NCBI RefSeq assembly: GCF_000968535.2
Contig: NC_016112.1
Span: 4,216,001 to 4,280,000 of the forward strand
Direction of reading: 5' to 3'
DNA length: 64,000 bases
Source of the DNA: Methylotuvimicrobium alcaliphilum 20Z
Lineage (GTDB): Bacteria; Pseudomonadota; Gammaproteobacteria; Methylococcales; Methylomonadaceae
Shown: positions 54,021-62,410 of the stretch, one piece after another
Numbering within the stretch: position 1 is the first letter of the stretch
How the letters are laid out: every line of letters begins with the position of its first letter
Made by a program: the position numbers and the translations under genes
Notes under the pieces: generated by a model
Database searches by the model: none
What the model saw: the letters and a program-made list of their open reading frames with translations, nothing else
What the model was told of the DNA's origin: nothing

Positions 54021-55739
54021 ATGGCCGTTCAAGGTGTCGTGTCAGTCATAGAAGGAACCGTTAAAGCCATCAGTGCCGATGGAACGGAACGCATTTTGAA
54101 AAGCGGCGATCTCGTATTGCCGGAAGAAAGGATACAAACCGACGCGAATAGTTCTATCGGCATCTCTTTTGATGACGGATCTTTCATTACACTAGGCCAT
54201 AACACAAATGAACTGATCAGCGAATTATTAGAATCCGGCAATGACTTACTCGAAACCTCCCAAGCTTTAGCAGACTCGGAAGAAGATCTTCTAAGCGAAC
54301 TTGAAGATAGAAGAGACGCTATCCAACAAGAAGTTGACGAAATCCAACAAGCATTATTGGAAGGCGCAGATCCAAGCGTTGACTTAGAAGCTCCTGCAGC
54401 TGGCGCGCCTGGCACCGGAGACGGTACGGTATCGGAAGGAAGCAACGAAGGCAGTAGCACCGTCATCATTGAATACGAAGGCGATCAAGTCGACCCTGAT
54501 GCTGGATACAGCACTATTGGCCCAAGTCAAGAATTTACCGAAGATAATGAAAGCTTCGATCCTCTTTTAGCGGAAGAAGGTGATACGGACACCGATACCG
54601 ATACGGACACCGATACGGACACAGACACAGATACCGACACAGATACGGACACCGATACAGACACGGACACGGATTCCGACACCGACACCGACACCGACAC
54701 GGATACCGACACGGATACCGATACCGACACGGACACCGATACGGACACCGATACGGACACTGATACGGATACCGATACCGATACCGATACCGATTCCGAT
54801 ACAGACACTGATACGGATACCGATACCGACACAGATACGGATACGGATTCCGACACCGATACCGATACGGACACCGATACCGACACCGATACGGATACCG
54901 ATACCGATACTGACACCGATTCCGACACGGATACGGACACGGATACCGACACAGACACAGACACAGATACGGACACGGACACAGACACGGATACCGATAC
55001 CGACACCGACACGGATACCGACACGGATACCGACACCGATACTGACACCGATACTGACACTGACACTGACACCGATACGGATACGGATACGGATACGGAT
55101 ACTGACACGGATACCGATACAGACACGGATACCGATACGGATACAGACACGGACACGGATACCGATACCGATACCGATACGGATACCGATACGGATACCG
55201 ATACCGACACCGACACGGATACCGACACTGATACCGACACTGATACGGATTCCGATACAGACACGGATACGGACACCGATACCGATACCGATACCGATAC
55301 CGATACCGATACCGATACTGACACCGATACGGATACGGATACGGATACCGATACCGATACCGATACCGACTCAGATACCGATACAGACACGGACACGGAC
55401 ACGGATTCCGACACCGACACCGATACGGACTTGGATACCGACACGGATACCGACACGGATACCGATACGGATACAGATACAGACACGGACACCGATACGG
55501 ACACGGATACCGATACCGATACCGATACCGATACCGACACAGATACGGACACCGATACAGACACGGATACCGATACCGACACCGACACGGATACCGACAC
55601 CGACACGGATACCGACACTGATACGGATTCCGATACAGACACGGATACGGACACCGATACCGATACCGACACGGATACCGACACTGATACGGATTCCGTG
55701 TCAATGGCCAACAGAATTGAGCCAGTTTTGGCCATTTAA
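54021..55739 (+). CDS. lapA: LapA-like adhesin, N-terminal part (cut by IS21)
   Basis: The N-terminal 120 residues are a LapA-type retention module (VVSVIEGTVKAISADG, SGDLVLPEERIQT, ISFDDGSFITLG, then a coiled stretch to residue 118). P125-A126-A127-G128 matches the LapG cleavage motif (TAAG in P. fluorescens). Asp-Thr repeats start at residue 188 and run to the IS21 junction at 55698; the last 13 codons before the stop at 55739 are IS sequence. GGAGAGCAATA precedes the ATG. The original protein continued at 58188: the rejoined frame has 1637 residues. As it stands, the truncated product lacks the C-terminal secretion signal and should not be exported. Confidence 0.88.
   Translation: MAVQGVVSVIEGTVKAISADGTERILKSGDLVLPEERIQTDANSSIGISFDDGSFITLGHNTNELISELLESGNDLLETSQALADSEEDLLSELEDRRDAIQQEVDEIQQALLEGADPSVDLEAPAAGAPGTGDGTVSEGSNEGSSTVIIEYEGDQVDPDAGYSTIGPSQEFTEDNESFDPLLAEEGDTDTDTDTDTDTDTDTDTDTDTDTDTDTDTDSDTDTDTDTDTDTDTDTDTDTDTDTDTDTDTDTDTDTDTDSDTDTDTDTDTDTDTDTDSDTDTDTDTDTDTDTDTDTDTDTDSDTDTDTDTDTDTDTDTDTDTDTDTDTDTDTDTDTDTDTDTDTDTDTDTDTDTDTDTDTDTDTDTDTDTDTDTDTDTDTDTDTDTDTDTDTDTDTDTDTDTDTDTDTDTDSDTDTDTDTDTDTDTDTDTDTDTDTDTDTDTDTDTDTDTDSDTDTDTDTDTDSDTDTDTDLDTDTDTDTDTDTDTDTDTDTDTDTDTDTDTDTDTDTDTDTDTDTDTDTDTDTDTDTDTDTDTDTDSDTDTDTDTDTDTDTDTDTDTDSVSMANRIEPVLAI
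54582..55698 (+). repeat. Asp-Thr codon repeat tract, left part
   Basis: A run of GAY-ACN hexamers coding for Asp-Thr, with sporadic Asp-Ser (gattcc, gactca) and Asp-Leu (gacttg). Synonymous variation is extensive, so the tract is not a fresh slippage product. With the right part (58188-60268) it codes for about 1066 residues. The reverse strand reads Val-Ser repeats without stops. Confidence 0.95.
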
Positions 55740-55759
55740 ATTGAGCCACTTTTCCAGGG

Positions 55760-56506
55760 TTACGATGCTTGATTTAGCTTTGATTTGAGTCGATAACTTT
55801 CCCCTCCCAGCATAAAAATGTGTGAATGATGGATGATGCGGTCGACGATGGGTACGGCGACGTTGTCATCGATAAAAAACTCGCCCCAGTTGGTGAATTC
55901 CTTGTTGGTGGTCAGGATCACCGAGCGGTATTCGTACAGCGCATTGATGAGCTGAAACAGGTTGTGCATGCCTTGTTTGTTCATCGGCAGGTATCCTAGT
56001 TCGTCGATGATCAGCACATCGAATTTGAGCAGTTGGTTGATTTTCTTTTTCAACTCGCCTTTGAGTTCGGCCAGTTCCAATACCTCCATCAAGCCTAGTG
56101 CGGTGTTGAAGCTGACCTTATAACCGGCATCAATGGCTTTCAGGCCGATGCCGATGGCCAGGTGGGTCTTGCCGACCCCGGGCGGTCCGATGAAGACCAC
56201 ATTGTCCCGATTGTCGATAAAGCCGAAGTCGAGCAGACTGTTGACTTCCCGTTTACTGATGGTGGTCTGAAAGCGATAATCGAACTCTTCCAGGCTTTTG
56301 AGCAAAGGAAAGCCAGCGCGTTTGCGGTTTTGCTCGATGCGCTTGGCGTTGCGCTGGCGCTGTTCATGTTCAACCAAGCTTTCGGCAAACTGCAGGTAGG
56401 AACTTTCATGGGTCTCGGCTTGGCCAAGCAAGGTCGGCAAGTGCTCGGCAATGGCCGTCAGGCACAAGCTGCGGTATTGCCTGGCAATCTGATCAATGGA
56501 TGGCAT
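55760..56506 (-). CDS. istB: IS21 helper ATPase IstB
   Basis: 248 residues from the ATG at 56506, which has AGGAGAGAG just upstream; the open frame back to 56536 is less likely. An AAA+ ATPase of the IstB/DnaC family: Walker A GPPGVGKTH, Walker B LLIIDELGYLPM, sensor stretch SVILTTNKEFTNWGEFF. It selects the target and activates IstA. It overlaps the end of istA by 14 bases. Confidence 0.94.
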   Translation of the reverse strand: MPSIDQIARQYRSLCLTAIAEHLPTLLGQAETHESSYLQFAESLVEHEQRQRNAKRIEQNRKRAGFPLLKSLEEFDYRFQTTISKREVNSLLDFGFIDNRDNVVFIGPPGVGKTHLAIGIGLKAIDAGYKVSFNTALGLMEVLELAELKGELKKKINQLLKFDVLIIDELGYLPMNKQGMHNLFQLINALYEYRSVILTTNKEFTNWGEFFIDDNVAVPIVDRIIHHSHIFMLGGESYRLKSKLNQAS

Positions 56507-58067
56507 GGCTCTCTCCTTGGCCAGCCGAGTGGCCATTCAGGGCACGATAACGGGCCAGCGGACATTCTTGCTTGATGGCGGCAGTGGCCTGCTCTGATGG
56601 CGGCATCGATAGGGCATCGCTGTCGTCCGAGCGTCCCACAGACTGCCGCCAGGCCTCCAGTCGTTCTTTCAGGCCGCTGGCCGTTAACCGAGGCGTGTCG
56701 ATCAGTCGCGTCAGCACCGCTTCGGGAATCGCACCCTGCTGTTTGATCTGCTCGGTCAGCACCTGCTTGGCACCGGCCAGCTGGTCTTTGTAGATTTTCG
56801 GCGAGCTGGCTTTCAACAAGGCACATAGCTGAGTCACGACCGCCGGAGACGGCAGCAGTTCATGCAAGTCCTTTTCAAGCGTTTCGATGCGTAGCGACAT
56901 ATCTCGGTAATGATGCCGGTTCTTGATAATTTGCCCCTTTTCCAGACACACAGCATGTTCGGCGATCACTTTGTGAGTACTGAGATCGCTGATCTGGATG
57001 ACGCCGTTAGCTTCATGCACGGCGACACGGGCGCATTGATACGCCATCGGTACCGAGTATTTATTGGATTGCCAGGCGATCAAGCCGGTTTTATCCGCCT
57101 TGCGGGTGATGCGGGCCTGGCTGGCGGTAGCGTCAACACAAGACGGCGTCAGGTAAGCCCGCATATGGCCTTGCTCGTTGGCCGCGTAATGTATCGCCGG
57201 TTGTTGGCCGGTGGTGCCGTGTCGCCGTTGATTGGCTATCCCGTCGAGCCAGTCGGTCATATGGGCCTTCAAAGCATCCCAGTCGGTAAAAGTCTCGCCA
57301 TACAAGGCATTTTGTTTGACGTATTTGACCCCGGCCTCGACCTTGCCTTTGCTTTCCGGATCATAACCTTCACAAGCCCGAATCGTGAAGCCCGCTGCCG
57401 TGGCGTACTGATGGAAGCGCTGGTTCAAGCGCAACTCGCGAAACACTTCGCTAATGACCACCAGCTTGGTCTGATCGTACACGCACTCTTGCGGCATGCC
57501 GCCGAAATAGCGAAATGCCGCATCGTGCTGGCGAATCAGCATCTCGGTATCAATCGGCTTGGCACAGATCGAAACATGCATCAGACGCGAATACGATAGC
57601 ACAAACACTATGAAATATACCGTCGTCGCCACGCCGCCAATCATCACATCGCGGAGTTCGCCGCCATCGACCTGGCATTGTTCGCCCGGCACCATGTCCA
57701 ATACCGGCTCATAATAACGCGCCTGCTTAAAGCTAATCTCTTGCTTGAGAGCCTGTATATAACGCCGTACCGAACGGTCGGAAACGGCCAAATCGTCCAC
57801 TTTGGCCTTCAGTTTGCGCAGCACTTTGACCGCTGACAAGCCCGGATAGGTTTGCAGCAACTGAATAATGTAGTCGCGGTAATCGTCCAGCTTCTTACCA
57901 CGGGATATCTCTTCCTGCAGGGCACTAATGTCCGCAGCCGACAGCTTCAGGTATTTGCTCACGGTGTTACGGGAAATACCCAATTGACTGGCAATCTGAC
58001 GCTCGGATAAGCCGTTGCCATCGTTGTATAACGCTTTAATCTGATGGATCACAATCCACTCCTTCAT
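56493..58067 (-). CDS. istA: IS21 transposase IstA
   Basis: 524 residues. N-terminal helix-turn-helix (SERQIASQLGISRNTVSKYL), then an integrase-type DDE domain: CQVDGGELRDV (first D), YDQTKLVV (second D) and DPESKGKVEAGVKY (E), followed by the C-terminal beta domain. It appears complete, so the element may be capable of transposition. Confidence 0.95.
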   Translation of the reverse strand: MKEWIVIHQIKALYNDGNGLSERQIASQLGISRNTVSKYLKLSAADISALQEEISRGKKLDDYRDYIIQLLQTYPGLSAVKVLRKLKAKVDDLAVSDRSVRRYIQALKQEISFKQARYYEPVLDMVPGEQCQVDGGELRDVMIGGVATTVYFIVFVLSYSRLMHVSICAKPIDTEMLIRQHDAAFRYFGGMPQECVYDQTKLVVISEVFRELRLNQRFHQYATAAGFTIRACEGYDPESKGKVEAGVKYVKQNALYGETFTDWDALKAHMTDWLDGIANQRRHGTTGQQPAIHYAANEQGHMRAYLTPSCVDATASQARITRKADKTGLIAWQSNKYSVPMAYQCARVAVHEANGVIQISDLSTHKVIAEHAVCLEKGQIIKNRHHYRDMSLRIETLEKDLHELLPSPAVVTQLCALLKASSPKIYKDQLAGAKQVLTEQIKQQGAIPEAVLTRLIDTPRLTASGLKERLEAWRQSVGRSDDSDALSMPPSEQATAAIKQECPLARYRALNGHSAGQGESHAIH

Positions 58068-58182
58068 GACGCTCCCTGGAAAAAATTCAGGGACTCTGTC
58101 AGATTTATTGGTATAAATAAAGTCTGAAAAAGTGGCTCAAAATTGTTGGCCATTTCTGGCTCAGTTTAATTGACCATTAACA

Positions 58183-60268
58183 TTCCGATACAGACACGGA
58201 TACGGACACCGATACCGATACCGACACGGATACCGATACCGATACCGACTCAGATACCGATACGGATACGGACACGGATACCGACACGGATACGGATACC
58301 GACACAGACACGGATTCCGACACCGATACTGATACTGATACCGATACAGACACGGATACTGATACCGACACGGATACGGATACAGACACAGATACGGACA
58401 CAGACACGGATACCGATACCGACTCAGATACAGACACCGATACGGATACGGACACGGACACCGATACGGACTTGGATACCGACACGGATACCGATACCGA
58501 CTCAGATACCGACTCAGATACCGATACAGACACGGATACTGATACCGATACAGACACCGATACGGATACTGACACTGACACCGATACGGACACGGACACG
58601 GACACCGATACGGACTTGGATACCGACACGGATACCGATACCGACTCAGATACCGATACAGACACGGATACTGATACCGATACCGATACCGACACGGATA
58701 CCGATACAGACACGGATACCGATACAGACACGGATACTGATACCGATACCGATACCGATACGGACACTGATACGGATTCCGATACCGACACCGACACGGA
58801 TACCGACACGGATACCGATACAGATACGGACACCGATACAGATACGGATACAGATACGGATACGGATACGGACTTGGACACCGATACAGACACGGATACC
58901 GATACGGATACCGATACGGATACCGATACGGATACGGACTTGGACACCGATACAGACACGGATACCGATACGGATACCGATACGGATACCGATACCGATA
59001 CGGATACCGATACCGACACGGATACCGATACCGATACCGACTCAGATACCGATACCGACTCAGATACCGATACGGATACCGATACCGACACGGATACCGA
59101 TACAGACACGGACACGGACACGGATTCCGACACCGACACCGATACGGACTTGGATACAGACACGGACACCGATACAGACACCGATACAGACACCGATACG
59201 GATACCGATACAGACACGGACACCGATACCGATACCGATTCCGATACAGACACTGATACGGATACCGATACCGATACCGACACGGATACGGACACCGATA
59301 CCGATACGGACACCGATACCGATACCGATACCGATACCGATACTGATACTGATACTGATACCGATACGGACACCGATACAGACACGGACACAGACACGGA
59401 TACCGATACAGACACGGATACGGATACGGACACAGATACCGACACGGACACCGATACGGATACTGACACGGATACGGATACGGACACTGATACGGACACT
59501 GATACGGATACGGATACCGATACGGACACCGATACCGACACTGATACGGACACCGATACGGATACCGATACCGACACGGATACCGATACGGATACCGATA
59601 CCGATACAGACACGGATACGGATACCGATACGGATACCGACACGGATACCGATACAGACACGGATACCGATACAGACACGGATACGGATACCGACACGGA
59701 CACCGATACCGACACGGACACCGATACAGACACGGATACGGACACCGATACCGACACGGATACGGATACGGACACAGATACTGACACCGATACGGATACT
59801 GATACAGACACGGACACCGATACAGACACCGATACAGACACCGATACCGATACGGATACGGATACGGACACCGATACTGATACCGATACGGACTTGGATA
59901 CCGATACGGATACCGATACCGATACCGACACGGATACGGACACCGATACCGATACCGATACCGACTCAGATACGGATACGGACACCGATACTGATACTGA
60001 TACAGACACGGACACGGACACGGACACAGATACGGACACAGACACGGATACCGATACGGATACCGACACGGATACTGATACCGATACGGATACGGATACG
60101 GATACGGATTCCGACACAGACACGGATACGGATACGGATTCCGACACAGATACGGACACCGATACAGACACGGATTCCGATACCGACACTGATACCGATA
60201 CGGATACGGATACGGATACAGACACTGATACGGATACAGACACCGATACCGATACGGATACGGATACA
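58183..60268 (+). repeat. Asp-Thr codon repeat tract, right part
   Basis: Same GAY-ACN hexamer array as on the left side. Larger units recur inside it: the order of gacttg and gactca variants near 58461-58520 is repeated near 58604-58660, and a gattcc...gacttg arrangement at 59129-59160 matches 55404-55435 on the other side of the IS. The array has therefore grown by segmental duplication. Confidence 0.95.
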
Positions 60269-61423
60269 GACGATGACTGCGAGATACCTCACGCAATCTC
60301 ATATATTGCCTTCAAGCTGGAAGGACGAACCGGCGGTGTTATAAAAGTCGAGTTTCCAAGTAGCCCTGAATTTACCAATGTTGCTATCGCCGTATCATTG
60401 GCTGAATTCATTGAAAACAACAATGGCTCCAATGTGCTCGATATCATCATCAAAGCCGGACCGGGGCATTACGACCAAACAGGACAATCGACTACTACCG
60501 ATGGCTGGACGACTAATCCTGGAGGTCTAGTTATTGGACGTACTTATTCACTTCAAGACTTTATCGATCAAGGTTTTGAGGCCGACCCTGACTCTAGCTG
60601 TATTACAGAATATGCAGCGGTGAGTATGTCTGCGGAGACAATAACTACTTATGAATTTGATGAAGAGAATATAGTCAACGCTGAAGAAACCTCTTTTGAA
60701 GAAGAGTTTTCGGATGAAGAAATTGACACCAGTACAGAAGACGAGGATTCGACCGAAGAAAAAGAGGAGTCCACCGATGATGAAGATGTGACTGAGGATG
60801 AACAATCTGATGAGGTCGATCAAGATTTGTCTGACGGTGAAGACACCACTGACAATGAAGAACCGGATAATTCCGATCATACCCCGGATGACCACGAGCC
60901 AGATCAGGATGAAGAAAGCAAAATGCCTGAAGAAGGCTCTACTTCTGATGAAACCGACGAGTCCGCCAAAACTCAAAATGTCATTAACAACGAAGAACCT
61001 GATAATGGTGATGAAGAGGATTCCGATCAGGATAACAATGGCAACAGGCAAGGCAACAATGGTCACGGCAATGGCGATCAAGATGCTCCTGCCAATTCCG
61101 GAGACAACAATAATGCTGAAAACAGCGACAACTCCGGCCAAGGCAACAGCGGCGGCAATAGGCAAGGCAACAACGGTCATGGTAACGGCGACCAAGATGC
61201 TCCGGGCAATTCCGAAGACAACAATAATGCAGAAAACAGCAATAACTTCGATCAAGGCAACAGCGGCAAGACTTTAAGTCTCGAAGACCTGTTAGATGAT
61301 GGAGACGATTTGTTCATGAGCGATAACGACCCTAGAACTTCTGGCGCCGATATGGACGACCCGCTTAATCCATTTGAAAACGGCTTCGATTTACCCGATA
61401 GCCTAGAACCGGATCCGGAATAA
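58183..61423 (+). pseudogene. lapA: LapA-like adhesin, C-terminal part (cut by IS21)
   Basis: The Asp-Thr frame resumes at the target duplication and stays open to 61423. After the repeat (to 60268) comes an unrecognised globular region beginning DDCEIPHAISYIAFKLEG (with a second cysteine in DSSCITEY), then a strongly acidic linker rich in Glu, Asp, Ser and Thr, two 38-residue repeats (NRQGNNGHGNGDQDAP at 61043 and 61157), and a tail TLSLEDLLDDGDDLF that may be the type I secretion signal. There are no RTX nonapeptides. Without its own start or retention module this part is not expected to be made; a TTG at 58472 is the first possible start. Confidence 0.85.
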
Positions 61424-61615
61424 TTAATGACCTTGTAAGCTCATATTCCGTAGTCGATCATTCTAAAAAGTTAATGGTCGCCTGCGGAGTCCATGCGATT
61501 ATTGACTAGCACCATTCAATTGGAATATTGCGAATTATCTCGCAGATAATCCGGCTACGCCTTGATAGGTTCTCTAGTTGTAAACCAATTCGTTACTTCA
61601 TACATGGGAGATTAA

Positions 61616-62224
61616 ATGATAATCCAACATCGGTTCTACAAATGCACGGCATTGATCATGCTATTAATTTTTATGGTAATCATGCCTGCCAAAGCTGCAT
61701 TGATTTCCGACTTTACCGGTCCTTATAGCCTCAACAATTGGACGGAAACCATAGGTGGCAATGGCGCTATTGATTTAGACGGGTTTAGCTCTGTGACTTT
61801 AACCGGATCAGATCGAGAAACTCCTTTAGACTATCCTAATGAGTCTCCTATTGTTGTCGATTTCACGATTGAAGCAGTCGCTTCTGGTTTCGTATCTTTT
61901 CAATGGTTTTATGAAACATTGGATAAAGATGAGTGGTTTGGAGGCTCTCAATGGGACCCATTCGGCTACTTGCTTAATGATGTGTTTTTCCAACTCACTG
62001 ACGACAACGGTGCTTTTGAACAAACCGGCCAAACCCACTTCTTCGTCAATGCAGGCGATATTTTCGGATTTCGACAAAAAACCATAGACGATCAATTCGG
62101 AGCCGGAATTACAACAATCAGTCAATTCAGCGTGCAGGTGCCTGAACCTCATATTTCGTTTCTATTGAGCCTGGGGTTAGCCTGCTTTCTTTTAACTTAT
62201 TCGCGTCGGCTAAAAAGAAGTTGA
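61616..62224 (+). CDS. PEP-CTERM sorting domain protein
   Basis: 202 residues. A signal peptide (to about MPAKA), a beta-rich body with SDFTGPYSLNNWTE, FTIEAVASGFVSFQWFYETLDKDEWFGGSQWDPFGYLLND and a C-terminal VPEP motif followed by a hydrophobic helix and RRLKRS, which is the PEP-CTERM exosortase signal. Exosortase itself is not in the window. The protein is exported, cleaved and placed on the surface or in the extracellular matrix. TGGGAGATTAA precedes the ATG. The link with the adhesin locus is only by position. Confidence 0.88.
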   Translation: MIIQHRFYKCTALIMLLIFMVIMPAKAALISDFTGPYSLNNWTETIGGNGAIDLDGFSSVTLTGSDRETPLDYPNESPIVVDFTIEAVASGFVSFQWFYETLDKDEWFGGSQWDPFGYLLNDVFFQLTDDNGAFEQTGQTHFFVNAGDIFGFRQKTIDDQFGAGITTISQFSVQVPEPHISFLLSLGLACFLLTYSRRLKRS

Positions 62225-62307
62225 CAGGCTACATCATCGACTTTCATCGCTTCGATAAACTCCAGAGAAAAGCCCAATAAAATACACGCGATAAACCATC
62301 CCAAACT

Positions 62308-62366
62308 AATGAGCCGCTCCGAGCGGCTCATTCCTGCTTTGTGGACCGACAGACTCTAAGTCTGTC
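62308..62366 (+). terminator. Paired hairpins after the PEP-CTERM gene
   Basis: A perfect palindrome aatgagccgctc-c-gagcggctcatt (62308-62332) followed by a second stem gacagact/agtctgtc (62348-62366). There is only a weak T-rich stretch between them. They probably end transcription of the PEP-CTERM gene. Confidence 0.5.
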
Positions 62367-62410
62367 CAAGAAAATCAATCAAACCACCCTTCGATGCACA
62401 AAACTCACTC

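Larger units (their letters stand above)
55699..58182. mobile_element. IS21-family insertion sequence (2484 bp)
   Basis: The ends tgtcaatggccaacagaat and the inverse of ttaattgaccattaaca follow the 5'-TG...CA-3' rule of IS21, with further internal copies of the gagcca...tggccat motif at both ends that are probable transposase sites. ttccg flanks both ends (55694-55698 and 58183-58187). Because ttccg recurs in the tract, the duplication alone is modest evidence, but the frame restored on removal supports a simple insertion. It encodes intact IstA and IstB on the minus strand. Confidence 0.93.

Noticed and set aside
54527-55735. Long minus-strand frames of Val-Ser or Tyr/Arg/Cys-rich repeats opposite the left Asp-Thr tract
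   Set aside because: They are the necessary reverse reading of GAY-ACN hexamers, have no start signals, and the plus-strand frame carries a real retention module.
54582-60268. Repeat tract considered as CRISPR or minisatellite without coding role
   Set aside because: There are no spacers of constant length, and reading frame is kept over the full tract with mainly synonymous variation.
58170-60344. Plus-strand frame of Thr-Arg-Ile-Pro repeats over the right tract
   Set aside because: A second frame of the same hexamer array; it lacks a ribosome binding site and conserved ends, while the Asp-Thr frame joins to the adhesin C-terminus.
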